A stretch of DNA of 64,000 nt from the NCBI RefSeq assembly GCF_041260155.1, contig NW_027248389.1:496001-560000 (forward strand), given 5' to 3'. Within the stretch, counting starts at the first letter, position 1. Every line of letters begins with the position of its first letter. Position numbers and translations under genes: made by a program. The notes beneath the pieces were generated by a model. That model saw only the letters and a list, made by a program, of their open reading frames with translations. It was not told the origin of the DNA and did no database searches. The DNA comes from Ptychodera flava (Eukaryota; Hemichordata; Enteropneusta; Ptychoderidae). Of the stretch, positions 1 through 12,028 are shown piece after piece.

Positions 1-870
1 AGAGGTCTGATTTTTGGTATATAGGGATAACTTAGCAATACAATTTATTTGACAAAATGTCACGTGACCTCGGTGACCTTTGACCTCAAATATACATATT
101 TGTCCATAACTCAGTAACCACAAGTGCTACACGCTTCATGTATGGTATGATGGGACAGCTTATGACGCCACATATTGTACCTCATTAATTATGCACATAT
201 CTAATTTTGAGCGAGCCAATAGAGCTAGAGGTCTGATTTTTGGTATATAGGGATAACTTAGCAATACAATTTTTTTGACAAAATGTCACGTGACCTCGGT
301 GACCTTTGACCTCAAATATACATATTTTTCCGTAACTCGGTAACCACAAGTGCTACACCCTTCATGTTTGGTATGATTGGACACCTTATGACGCCACATA
401 CTGTACCTCAATAATTATGCGCATATCTCATTCTGAGCGAGCAAATAGAGCTTGATGTCTGATTTTTGGTATATAGGGATAACTATAGGAGAGAAATTTT
501 TTGACTAAATGTCATGTGACCTCGATGACCTTTTACCTAAAATATATGTTTATGTCAATAAATAAGTAACCACAAGTGCTATGTCCTTTGTATTTAGTAG
601 GATGACCTTATGACAACACACGCTTTACCTCATTAATTATGTACACATCTAATTCTGGGCAAGCGAATAGAGCTAGAGATCTGATTTTTTGGCATATAGG
701 GATTAATTAGCAATATAATTTTTTTTTTCAAAATGTCATGTGACCTCGATGACCTTTGACCTTGATTATACATATATAGCATATCTCAGTAACCACAAGT
801 TCTATACCCTCCAATTTGATAGGATATTAGACCTTAAGATGTCACATCTTGTACCTCATTTATATGCACA
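1..870. repeat. 226-bp satellite array, four units
   Basis: About four diverging tandem units with a period of 222-227 bases; the landmark GTCTGATTTTTGGTATATAG recurs near 6, 231 and 457, and in altered form near 680. Each unit also carries TGACCTTTGACC and a stretch about tacking on TACCTCATTAATTATG. The same unit returns at 3110-3260 and across 32.5-38.0 kb. No coding potential is seen. Confidence 0.9.
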
Positions 871-873
871 TAT

Positions 874-2664
874 CATGTTCTCCACAAATGAAAATTAAAG
901 GCGGGCGGCTAATTAGCATATGTATTTGCATAATATTTGCACACAATTTACATATCACCAGGGCTATTCACAAGGCACTCCAGTGATGAGATGTATACTT
1001 CTGACATTCTCATATTTTTCTCCATTCAGCAGTGATTAATGGCAAGCTATACAATTTATTTTTACATTTAAATCCTGTCTATTTACTTTAAATAAATAAT
1101 AAAACATCAAAAGTGAAAAAAACACATTGAACTAATACAAACAATACACAATTTAGTAAATATATTGCACAATACCAACATGAAAATTCAAAAGTAGGCC
1201 TACATGAGAAGTAATCAGTGTTCGAAAAATCGGTGGCAAATGATGGCACGTTTTCATGTGACCCTCTGTTACTATATGTTTGTCTGTAGCCGGATTGGTA
1301 AAGCCATGAACGTCTTTTTTTTACGTCCATGACAAGTTGACACGGGACTGAATAATGCACTAAGTTACAATGCGGAGTCAGCGGAGCATGCCTGCAGAGA
1401 AACATACGTTGACTTTAAAACTCAATTCATAATAAAGGGAGGCCCGAAAAAAATGATACCAAGTATTTCCAAGAGAAAGATTTGAAATTTCATCGACTCT
1501 TAGTTCGGCAAACGTACAAAACTTCGACAACTGCGCGGCGTAGGCTGCCATGCATGTTTGTGTGGAGCACGCTGGCCGGCGCACTAGATCTCGATCACAC
1601 GCGACCTTTGAACTATACTGTAGGCCTACAGAACCGTATGTACGGTACATAGCTGCTGTATTCGGATGATCACACGAATGATGATTTTAGCTCGTGCAGT
1701 TTCTTTTTACTTCATTTCATTGTGCCTTTGATATTTTAAAACGGTCACGGATTTGAAACTTTATCAAACGCAACTGCTTCTCAAAGTCAATCGAACGAAC
1801 CATGCAAGTTACGAATGCGTGACAGGAAATGACCACACTGGCTTCAACGTCATGTGGACGTACACGGATCTCAAAATGGCTAACTTGGCTCGGATACGCA
1901 ACGACCTGAGCACGCGAAGTACCATACTTTTTTGCATCTGATATTTGTCTCAACCAATCGTACGATTTTAGCCAGATCTGATCGAAATCACTTTTCCTGA
2001 CCTTCGGATCCTTACAAGTACGAGACATGGCGGCAATGGCAGTTGACAATAGCATAGATGCTTTGACTGAGTGTCCGCTGGCAAAAATGCAACACCGAGC
2101 CTTCGAGTGTACCGTGTCCGTTGTATGAAATGGACGGTGTCTGTACGGTACGGTCGGCAGCTTAACACATTTCAAGCTTTTTGAATTGAAGTCTTAGCCA
2201 GTGTTCATCGGCACTACGGCCGTTTCACACTTGAAAAGCTTGCTGAAATAAGAGCGTGACAAAATCGCCGCTTAGAAACATAGGTCTTCAACCACATTTA
2301 CTAAAGAGTATCGGCGCCGCGGATATGAAACAGGATCGGGCGAAAAAAATAAGGATCGGGGCCGTCGGGGCCTGGGGAGAACATTGAATTTGAGGATTGC
2401 ATGCAGTCGCAAAACAAACCGACAGATGTGTGAACGGTCCCTCTTTATTACACGACGTTGTCAGTTGCTGTCATTTTTATTCAATAGGCTTTCAGATATT
2501 GTTCGGACAACTGACTGTGAAAACAGTTTAGGTGAAAACAGTTTAGGCGACAGAAACAAAGGTGGGCGGGCGAGATTAAAGGCGGGCGGGCGAGATTAAA
2601 GGTGGGCGGCGAACAAAAAGAAGCGGCGCACCGCCCGTTCAAAAACCCCTTGTGGAGAACACTG
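874..2664. mobile_element. hAT-like non-autonomous element
   Basis: The satellite is interrupted by a 1.79-kb block with short inverted ends: CATGTTCTCCACAA on the left and TTGTGGAGAACACTG on the right. Both flanks carry CATAT, so a target duplication is likely but not perfect. GGCGGGCGG-type motifs lie next to both ends. CA(G)TG-type ends are typical of hAT elements. No full transposase is present; a possible first-exon remnant is listed separately. Confidence 0.55.
1890..2029 (-). pseudogene. possible hAT transposase first-exon remnant
   Basis: On the minus strand an ATG near 2029 opens a short frame (starting MSRTCKDPKVRKSDFD and continuing with IWLKSYDWLRQ) that ends at a plausible splice donor in an A-rich stretch near 1927. 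The F..xWL..Y.WL pattern resembles the N-terminal segment of hAT-type transposases just before their zinc finger. No zinc finger or catalytic core follows. The position inside a hAT-like element fits. The match is short, so this is a tentative reading. Confidence 0.3.
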
Positions 2665-3505
2665 CATATGTATTTCTTGGCTGGCCAATACTGCTAGAGG
2701 TCTGATCTTTTTCCCGATTTAGAACCGTAACTTAGACATGCCTCATGTGTATCAAATTGGGAACAACGACATAGACCTATGTGCCCATAGATCTCAACAT
2801 ATACACTCCAGTGATACTTCTTAATGACCACATTTCCAGCCCCATCAAGACTAATACTCCTATTACAAGTGGGGACTATGTCATTGTAAATTACTTGTTG
2901 ATTTAATGGTTGTATCACAGTATTCGATATATCTAATTCTGTATTTTTTCCATTTTATATTCTGAATAATTACATTAACATATCTCACTGTCTCCAGTAC
3001 ATTTCATTTAAGTTTTTCACTTCATGCACTTATCCCTTTCACACATGTTTCAAATATCTGACCAGAGAACAAACACTAATAGTCCAGGATGGGAGCTACA
3101 GTGTCATTGACGCTATTTTTCAAAATGTCACATGACCTCAATGACCTTTGACCTTGATTTTACATATATATGCATAACTCAGTAACCACATTAAGTTCTA
3201 TACCCTCCAATTTTGATAGGATATTAGACCTTAAGATGTCACATCTTGTACCTCATTTATTATGCGCATATGTATTTCTTGGCTGGCCAATACAGCTAAA
3301 GGTCTAATCTTTTTTCCCGATTGAGAACCATAACTTAGACTTGCCTCATATGTTTCAAATTGGGAACAATGACATAGACCTATGTGCCCATAGATCTAAA
3401 CATATACACTCCAGTGATACTTCTTAATGACCACATTTCCCTACCCCATCAAGACTAATACTCCTATTACAAGTGGGGACTATGTCATTGTCAATGACTT
3501 GTTTT
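2665..3505. repeat. 240-bp direct repeat around one satellite unit
   Basis: A block beginning CATATGTATTTCTTGGCTGG occurs at 2665-2905 and again at 3267-3505 in the same orientation, 602 bases apart and nearly identical. A diverged satellite unit lies between them (3110-3260), so this is a higher-order version of the satellite seen at 1-870. Confidence 0.8.
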
Positions 3506-4163
3506 TTCATAGGGGCAAATTAAAAATGGGGGATAAAAGAGTTGCACCGCCACTTTGAAGTGATATGCGTGGTGACCAGAAACAAATAAGTTTTTTTGGC
3601 CTAACATCCAGCAATCTTTTGCCTGTGTGTTCTCAGTTTTGAGCTGAAAATAGGATATTATGCTGCTGTCAACAAAAGATTCTGGCATTTGATTAAAATC
3701 TTGGATGCAGGGTGTTCAAAATAGCTGATCCAGCTGTATAATTATAACTTCTTGTTCAGAAATAAATTTCTCTTTTTACATTTCTTGTCTTCAGGAAAAA
3801 CTGCATTAAAATTGCAATGAAATAATCCAACTGAACTTATTTTAAAAATTACATTGCCATCAAAACACATCCATACGAGATCATCATCATACTACAGATG
3901 TACAGACTATATTCTGAAGTGTAAAAAGAATAAAATGTAATGCTACCACATGCAGGACATCCACTTTAGCATATACATATGATATCCATGTGTTTTCAAG
4001 CATGATGGTTTTTCTTTTGATATCTCGAATAGAGAATTTGTTCAAAAGCTATTAAAGTGTCATACTATATTTAGTCATATGGAAAATAGCCAAGTTCACA
4101 TTGAGATGAAAATCTTTTTATGTTGTAATTTTACTGCTAAATCACAGTGTGTCTCTTTTCCAG
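3506..4163. other. upstream region or intron before the TRIM exon
   Basis: AT-rich sequence with no supported gene. Its end is a polypyrimidine tract and AG (TCTCTTTTCCAG, ending at 4163), a good splice acceptor for the TRIM exon. An untranslated first exon is therefore expected further upstream but cannot be placed. Confidence 0.5.
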
Positions 4164-5257
4164 GTGACATTCAACATGGCCACGGCATCATCAGTTTCCA
4201 GTGAGAAAATTTTGACGGACATCAATGAACATATGCTGCTGTGTGCAATTTGCATGGAAAGATTCAAGTCTCCTAAAATACTACCTTGTTATCACACGTA
4301 CTGTGAACCCTGCTTGACCGAATGGGTAAAAACAAACAATGATAAGCTGATCTGTCCAACTTGCAAAGAATTGTTTCTTTGCCCTCTGGAGGAGTATCTG
4401 CTATTGATAACAATCGATTCATAAATGATTTGCAGCAGATTTTAAGTAATGTCAATCCTGATTCTGATAAATCACATGTGAAGTTTGTGAAAAAGAAGCT
4501 AAATTTTGGTGTCAAGATTGTGGTGAATCTTCTGTGATGATTGCATTCAATCACACAAAAGAATGAGATTACTCAAAGGTCATAAACTGATGACTGTAGA
4601 TGAATACAAAGAAAAAATGTCTTCTGAGCATTCAAGACTTATTCAACCAAGGTTCTGTGATAAGCATCCCAGTGCACAGCTGGAATTGTATTGCGACTCT
4701 TGTCAAATCCCAACATGTGTGAAATGTACCTTGGTTGAACATACACCACCAGAACACAAAACTTTATCAGTAGAAGCAGCTCTTGAGAAGTACATGCCAA
4801 CCATGAAAGAGTATGAAGGGAAAGCTTCTCAGAAAGTGAGTGATTTAAAACAGGCAAGAGATGGAGTTCTCAGAGTGGGGAAATGCTTGGAGAAGAACAA
4901 ACAACCACTGAGTCACAAATCAGAGACTTGTCAAAAACTGTGGTTGATGAAATCAAGAAGCAGGAAAACAGACTGCTAACTGAAGTTGCTGATACATATT
5001 CACCAAAGCGCAAACAAATTGATTCCAAGGTGGAACGATTGGAACATAGGCTTGTTGGTGCAGAAAGCATGCATTCACATCTGAATCATCTGTTGAGGTA
5101 TGGTGGTGCAGTGGATATAATGGCAGCAAAGACGGAAATATCCCAGCGACTGGGACAAGATGGTCTGACAGAAGAAAACTTTGACAGCATTGATAGCAAT
5201 CTTGGTTTCACTGAAAATCCACGATGCAGACTGGTAGATCTCGGCAATGTTAACCAG
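4164..5257 (+). CDS. TRIM-type RING/B-box protein, main exon (frame-broken)
   Basis: Probable E3 ubiquitin ligase of the tripartite-motif family. After the acceptor at 4163 the first ATG is at 4176. A C3HC4 RING is read at about 4233-4375, with CAICMERF, CYHTYC and ICPTCKE as metal-ligand segments. A first B-box is detectable at 4470-4560, a second at 4650-4770 (FCDKHP, YCDSC, CVKC, EH), then a coiled coil to about 5200. The exon ends CAG|GTGAGT at 5257, phase 0. The frame changes at least three times (near 4390, 4470-4550 and 4885), yet each segment stays recognisable and unbroken by stops. Either assembly indels or a young pseudogene would explain this. The C-terminal domain that would name the subtype is not in this exon. 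Confidence 0.75.
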
Positions 5258-5864
5258 GTGAGTACACATTACCTTGGTCTCAGGTGTATAAGTACAAGGT
5301 TTCTCACTTTCATGCCTGTAGCAGAACCTCTTACATATTATAACTGCAGTCCTGTGCGTACAGACACCTGAAAGGGTTTAGGTTTTTTGAATTGCTTTTA
5401 AATTATCATATATGAACTTGTAGCAACATCTTTAGATCCTGTAACAGCACCTGAAATTAAACTCTAAAGGGAATTCTAAAGGGAATTCAGTGGTTCCTGG
5501 TACACTGACCTTTTGCTTTTGTATAATTGAATCATATGATTACAACATTTTTCTGCCAACTTTGTGTCAGTGGTACGGTGTCTTTCATTATGTCTGTTTA
5601 GCTTCTGTCATGATAATTTTGTTAAGTGTCTTATTCTTGTGCTTGATTTTACGCTCAATTCCATTCATGTTGTTTTCAAGGAAAAAATGGTGGAATAACA
5701 CAGTATATTGGTTGCTATGTTTCTATATAATTTAAGGTATGATTTCACTTGTTCTTCAAAGGTATCAATGTATCAAAACAATATGGAAAGCTTTTATTAA
5801 CAGAGGTGTTCACAGACAAATAACAATTGATTGTTATATTGATCAAAGCCAATTACCCTTACAG

Positions 5865-5969
5865 GAGGATGGTTCTGCACAAGATGATTTGCAGAACAAA
5901 GACAAAGCTTCGTCCCCAAAAGAAGGTATAGAAGGAAACTCTTTACCTCAAGCTTCCAATATGAATAAG
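5865..5969 (+). CDS. probable TRIM gene exon 2 (35 codons)
   Basis: Bounded by an acceptor (CCCTTACAG, ending at 5864) and a donor (AATAAG|GTATGT, from 5970). It is 105 bases long, open throughout and phase 0 at both ends, which joins cleanly to the phase-0 end of the exon at 4164-5257. The encoded stretch is acidic and polar (starts EDGSAQDDLQNKDK), like a linker after a TRIM coiled coil. No domain is recognised. The assignment rests on splice sites, phase and distance, not on homology. Confidence 0.5.
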
Positions 5970-6243
5970 GTATGTTCTTGCAACAGTGATGGAATTGTGT
6001 AGATTCCACTCAACATCTCCTTTCTACATATCATAATGAACATGCGCGTACTTAAAATTCATTTGAAAAAACGTAGAATGATCATGAAATGCATAGATAA
6101 TAAAATAATATGACAATGCAGCAGTACCAATATGCTGAATTATTACCTTAGTCATATTGTGCTTCTGTAGTGTCACAAATGATGCATACTGGTACATAAC
6201 AGCATCAGGACCCTTATGAAAATTTTAGCCCTGCCATACTGTC

Positions 6244-6420
6244 TTGCTACTTACAATTTTGCAGCAATGTTGCAGCAATACAACAGTTAGAATGCAAATT
6301 TTGACAGACACTTTGGTTGCTGTTACATTGCAGCAGTTCTTATATCAAACATGCGTCGGTTGCTGCAATATTGCAGCGTTCTGGTTGCTGCTATACTGCT
6401 GCTCTGGTTTACATAAAATT
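6244..6420. repeat. GCTGCAATATTGCAGC palindrome cluster
   Basis: Several near copies of a self-complementary motif built on TGCAGCAA / TTGCTGCA occur within 180 bases, the clearest being TTGCTGCAATATTGCAGC near 6360. A related cluster lies at 13840-13925. Confidence 0.6.
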
Positions 6421-7069
6421 TCATTTAATACTCAATAACATGCACAGGTAGGTGTAATGCTAATATGAAAATTATTACATGCATAAATTTCAATTCAGAA
6501 ACAAATACTCCATTGTGCAAGAAGACATTAAGTATTACCTGCCAACTTCCTATCATTAAACGGTTACATGACACTCATTCACACTGATACCAGTAATTGT
6601 AAATGTACAAACAACGATGTTTACAGAATATAACATCCATACAATTATTAAATTTTCAAGAGATTCATACAAAAAATACAATAAAGAACAGAAAATAATA
6701 GTCTGAACTGTGATTTCATAACACATTCAAAGTGCCAAAGGGATATAATTGACAGTGTTTCTTTTAACTTTGTGTAATCCCGAACAACTTACAACTGCTC
6801 AGTCCACAGCAACCAAAATAAATATCACCATATATGAGATCAAAACCAAGACAAAATTTTATTTGCTTTTGACTTGCCAGTGGTCACATGCAACGTAAAA
6901 CATATTTCTCAGGTGTAAAAATGTGTGCTTAATACAAATTAATTGCCAACAATTTGTCGGACACCACCAAACCTCCAGAGAACTGCATACTGCTCTAATG
7001 AACAACGACATGTACAATCCCTTACGAAAATTAAAGCCTTGCGGCGAACAGTTCTGGTAAAGTCTTCAT

Positions 7070-7290
7070 AATTGCCCGGTAAGTTTACCACAACATGTTG
7101 TGGTAAGCTTACGCATAGCTTGAGATTTTCGCATGTTGATGGATTTTGCGGCGCACATATTGTGGTATGCTTACCACGACACTCAAGCATGTCCTGGTAT
7201 GTTTGCCACAAAAGTTTAGGCTTTGCAGAATTTTTTTGCGGTATACTTGCCACAAACAGGATTTACGGTATACATACCGCTATTGAAGCT
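7070..7290. repeat. GTGGTAAGCTTACCAC-like palindrome cluster
   Basis: At least six degenerate copies of a motif built on GGTAWRYTTACC, often extended to TGTGGTA...TACCACA, lie 20-60 bases apart (for example GTTGTGGTAAGCTTAC and CGGTATACATACCG). A related cluster is at 12500-12700. Confidence 0.6.
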
Positions 7291-9592
7291 GACCCTATGG
7301 GTAGCCCCACCCCCAGTAGCATACCCCTACCCTTCACACTTTGCCACGACCACTCACACTGTAGCTACTCATTCTTGTGCTCATGTATTAAAGTTTTCAG
7401 AATGTAGCCACAGGTACAAACACTCATACACATTCACAAACAAAAGAAAATCTTACCAGGTTTTTCATTGAATTCCTACCTTACATTTATTGCAGATGGA
7501 AATGCTAACAAATGACTCAAAACAAAAGAAATCACAAGTTCATCAACAGTTCTTTCACAGGATATCTCCCTTAATCCATGGCATCTTCATAACAAAGTGT
7601 TGGCATATCCAACGATATAGTGGGAACAGTTACTTTTGATCCAGTTCATTGTTCAGTGTCTTGGTTTGCTTTCCGCTAGACTACAGAAAGGGCTAAAAAA
7701 AAAAAAAAAAAAGAAAAACAAGAAAAGAAACATTAATGCAATCACATATACTAGCACAGTACAGTAGACAAAATGCCAAGAGAACAATCTGCCAGTCAGT
7801 ATGTAATTGCAACTGCCTTGACATACCTTTCACAATGAGTCTTGCACATATCATGAAATGGAATCCAGGTCACTAAATTGTAAAGATATTTCAAACGGTA
7901 CTTACACTTATATATTTGCCTTGGCAAGCTTGGTTACTCTTTGGGACCAATGTGGGTTTATGAGATTGGTGATGTAAAGTTGTCATCAGCATTGCTTTTT
8001 CTCAGCATCCGTTGCCACAAAGACATGTCGTCACTTCCAGCTACAAATAAGAAAATGCAATGGAATAAAAAGGAATGTAAAGGAAAAAGTCCCAGCGATT
8101 ATGTTTGGTGATTTTGACTACATGTGACATGAAAACTAGTTTACTACTATATCTGTGAATCTAAATTACTTTTAGATGGGGAGGGGGGGGGGGGGGGGAG
8201 ACAACGCTACCAGTGATCCACAGCTACAGAAAGATAACTCTGAAAATATTGTATGCATGTTTTGTGTTGTAAGATTTCATGTAGAACTTCAATGAAATAT
8301 TGTAAATCAATCATTGATTTGGATTTCGCCTTACAATATGCCAGCAAAATATTTACGGGTAACGTTGAATAAATGTCAAAATACATTAATGAAGATTTCA
8401 AAAGAAACTTAAGTGTCAAAGACAGAGACGTCCAGCATCGTCCAGCATGATCTTATAAATAGACGTATACCAAATTTCATGACATGAAACACGTGTACAA
8501 ACGATACTAGGTCAGAGTTTAAGAACTTAATTCTTACCTAACCATTCCTAAATCATAAAATGTATTGTTTTTTCATTGTTTTATATCGTACATCGAGGGA
8601 AATTTGTATACATATAAGCAAAAGTTTCACCCTGGGTACAGTCCCCGAGGGACTGTGCCTTCGCCAAAGTGTCGAAGTATGTATTCCCCAGACATAGACA
8701 CTATCAATACATCGGTATGAACAGATAAAGGCCACTCCTTTCACACTGTTCTGTTCACTCAACGTTCAACCTCGGGAGTTATTCAGACAATTGGACAGTG
8801 TTACTCGAGAATTGCACAGAACAAAAACAGATAAAATTCGTCGTTACGTTGTAGAGAAGGATACTCGAAAATTTACTTACCGAAATTCAAACGATCGCCT
8901 TGATCCTCAGCTCGGCCAGCTCAGGGTGTTATCATGGTTATAAGAATGGTGACCATTGTTCACAAGCCGATCTCCACACGCCGATCGTGACGACGATGAC
9001 ATGAAAATTAACGCGTCTTGAACATTGCCTATAGGTTGTACATTCATAGCTAGGGTATACGAAGCTGTCAAGGTGATGTCCAACGGCAAATTTCAGTGAA
9101 ATTTTGTCAAAAGTCGAGTGAAAAAACAGCGACAATGCATTCAGCAATTCAAAAGGGTCGTAACTAACTGCCTTTCTGATATCAGATTTGCCGCTGAGAT
9201 TTGACCTGTGACACGCCAATCTGACCAATCACAACGAAGTCTTCACATGATCTATGATGTCATCAGGCGTGATACTATTACTTCCGATACAAAGTCCTTG
9301 CAATCGCGATCGCTGTACACGTACGTAACATAGCATGAATCGTAGTGGAAGTTTTTTTAAAAGTAATTCATTGAAAACTTGCAGCTTTCGACGGACTATC
9401 CAAGCAAAAGTGTATTGACAGCACCAGTGGCTATGACCCAACACTAAGCCCCACACTATGTAGGCCCTATTACATAGCAGTTAGCACAGCAGTGCCAGTG
9501 GCGCCTCGATCGCGGGGCTAACCGTGCAAACCCTTCATAGGCACTATACCAGCACTATTTTATAGTGTGCCTTCCCTGAGATACGGGAATTC

Positions 9593-9737
9593 TAGCTGCA
9601 ATAATTGTAGCCCTTGGTTGGTGGGGATTGGGCTTCTGTCGTGCGGCTCGCGCCTGCCCCAACCAGGTTGGGGCAAGGCGCGAGCTGCACGACAGAAGCC
9701 CAATCCCCACCAACCAAGGGCTACAATTATTGCGCTA
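9593..9737. mobile_element. MITE: TIR-only copy of the MULE-like family
   Basis: A near-perfect palindrome with arms at 9598-9664 and 9667-9733. Its end, TAGCTGCAATAATTGTAGCC, is the same as the ends of the 20-kb element at 41025-61490. It is flanked by the 9-bp direct repeat CGGGAATTC (9584-9592 and 9738-9746). This is a head-to-head pair of the outer ~70 bases of that family's TIR with its own target duplication. Confidence 0.85.
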
Positions 9738-10327
9738 CGGGAATTCAATTTCGATAAAAACTGTGTTCTATACGACAGGCGTGAGATACAAAAAATCCAA
9801 CATACCAGTTCAACAATTTCTTACATTTTTGTTCGGGCGCGTTTCCCTGGAGACACGTACGTACGTGTCCACGGCAGGTTGAGTGAGATGTCAATCATTT
9901 GTACAGTGGATGGCAATACGACTAATAATTCCCTTGTCTTTCTAAGTCGGCGATATAGTAACTTATACCATACCTACCTCCATGCTTATAAGATCATTAT
10001 GATGGCTTCGGAAAATAATTGTCGAAAGACACAAATAGAATGACTGTTTTCTTCGACCGCGGTGACTGACATGCTCTGTCCGCTTATTATTAGGCCTACC
10101 CAAACTGTGGCAATTAAGTTCCTTTCCTTCATGGATTACGGCCGATTTTCGAGAGAGATTTTCGTGCTACCATGAAATTGATGAATTTAACATTGAATTA
10201 TCGTGCAGATCATTGGCTCAAAACGTTTCCCGATGGACAGGGGAAAATGGTTTCATGGGATTTTTGTGGCTGCCTACAGTGTGGCCTATGTATGAAACAA
10301 CTTGTTATCAACAGAATACCCGTCTTA
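9738..10327. other. spacer, no gene seen
   Basis: Mixed-composition sequence between the MITE and the Harbinger-like element. No supported gene or RNA is seen. Confidence 0.4.
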
Positions 10328-12025
10328 GGGGGGAACCATTTGATTTCTGGGGGGGGGATATGGAGGATTTTGGAAAAAAAAATTGTCACCAGGTGAGAGA
10401 GAAGAAAAAAAAAAATTGATCCTGTCATGGCCTGAGAAAAAAAAAATTGTCATAACAGACAGAAGAGAAAAAAAAATTGTCACAATGCACCAGAAATAAG
10501 CAAAATTTGGAAACCCTTTTCTCATGTATTCTTTGCCGGCGCGCCGGCGGCGCAAATGTTTTACCACAAGCAATTCTTATGTTTCTTTTCCCTGCACTTA
10601 TGATATAAGCATGCACTACATAGGTCTACTTTACACCTCAGTACACTCAATGTTTTCCTTCCCTTTTCTGACCCAAGAAATCATATTTCAGGATTTCTGT
10701 TGCAATATCTCAATGGCATAGGCACTATCTAAAGGGGACTATTTGACTTCTGTAAATTGTGAAAATTTAAAACACAAGACAGGAGTCAATAAACTAGTGT
10801 TAAACCAATATATTATTTCTCAATATAAATTTGTTAGAAAGATGTACCTTGACAATGAAAAATTGAGGAACAACAAATATAATGAAATACAATGTTTGAG
10901 CCTTGTTTTTCTGACCACAAACACCGGATCGCAAACATACCATATTCAGGCTTTTCATTAGAAGCTGGCAGCTGGAGAAATGACACAAGAAGGTCACAGA
11001 TTTTCCGTTCCTGTATATTCATTTGTCTTCAGTCTCTGGCAAACAGAACTGTTTTTCACAAATTGTATTGTCATTGTTTGGTTGTTGAATATTGTGACTC
11101 AAAAACTGATCATGCAAAAATAGTAAAAAATATCAGTGTTCAATGTCATTTTCAAACAGTTTTACCGAGTGCAAAATAAACTGAAACTCCTCTCAGATTG
11201 CACCATTAAACACATCAATTCTCAAAATTTCCAATACGAGAGGGGGAACCCCCTCTCGTTGCTCTCCCCCTTGGGATATTCTAACAGTTTCACTTGGTAA
11301 AAAATAAAAAAACACCTCTCAGATTGCACCACACTGCACCATTGCACTCATCAATATCTTAAAAATTCCATGCAAGCTAGGGGAAAGCCCTGTGACACTT
11401 TCCCCCTAAGCCTCTCTCATGTTCTCCCCTGTACTTTCAAATTCTGCCCGGTCAGATATCCTAGTGAAAACCCTGTCATAATATCCATCCTAATTAAACA
11501 ATATACTATATGATTAGATACTGCGTGATCTTTTATATCTTTATTTTATTGTGACTTTGAATTTCATTTTGATGGGTTCACCTTTTTTGAACCATCATGA
11601 GATAACTGATGATAGTCTAGCAGGGTACATCAGGATTGGAAAGGTCTTTACTGTTGCTGTATTTTGTAAATTTTACAATAACATGCATTGGTATTTAACT
11701 TTTCTTAATGGGGATCAGTCAAAATTTCAGAGTTAGAGAGGGAGGTTACTCAAATTCATCATGGTTGGCGAGTGGGGGGGGGGGGGTCACTCGAAATTTC
11801 GGAGTTTCAGGCCGTAAATAATGACGGTTCCCTTATATACAACGAATTACAAACTTGATGACCAAGGAAAAAAAAAATTGCACTGCTACTCCATTTGAAA
11901 AAAAAAAATTGATGCAGGTCTGACAGTAGAAAAAAAAAATTGCTGTCACTCGGACAGGAAAAAAAAATTTGCTCCCATACCCTTTTCCTCCATACCCCCC
12001 CCCCAGAAATCAAATGGTTCTCCCC
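10328..12025. mobile_element. PIF/Harbinger-like non-autonomous element, copy A
   Basis: Ends are inverted: GGGGGGAACCATTTGATTTC at the left and GAAATCAAATGGTTCTCCCC at the right. TTA flanks both sides (10325-10327 and 12026-12028), the 3-bp TWA duplication typical of PIF/Harbinger. Both subterminal regions carry spaced A8-10 TTG blocks. No transposase frame is present. The left ~600 bases match 24195-24780. Confidence 0.7.
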
Positions 12026-12028
12026 TTA

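Larger units (their letters stand above)
5970..9592. other. intron or intergenic; no gene seen
   Basis: Holds two palindrome clusters listed separately (6244-6420 and 7070-7290), an A-tract at 7697-7713, a G-run near 8176-8200 and a small hairpin near 8636-8661 (GTCCC CGA GGGAC). Short open frames here have no start context, splice signals or protein-like composition that I can support. Confidence 0.5.

Noticed and set aside
1..870. Regular direct repeats considered as a CRISPR array
   Set aside because: The repeat unit is 226 bases with no unique spacers, in animal DNA.
1717..2175. 152-codon minus-strand frame taken as one gene
   Set aside because: Only a short central part looks protein-like; it is reported as a possible exon remnant.
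9567..10043. 158-codon frame on the plus strand
   Set aside because: It crosses the palindromic MITE and has no recognisable domain.
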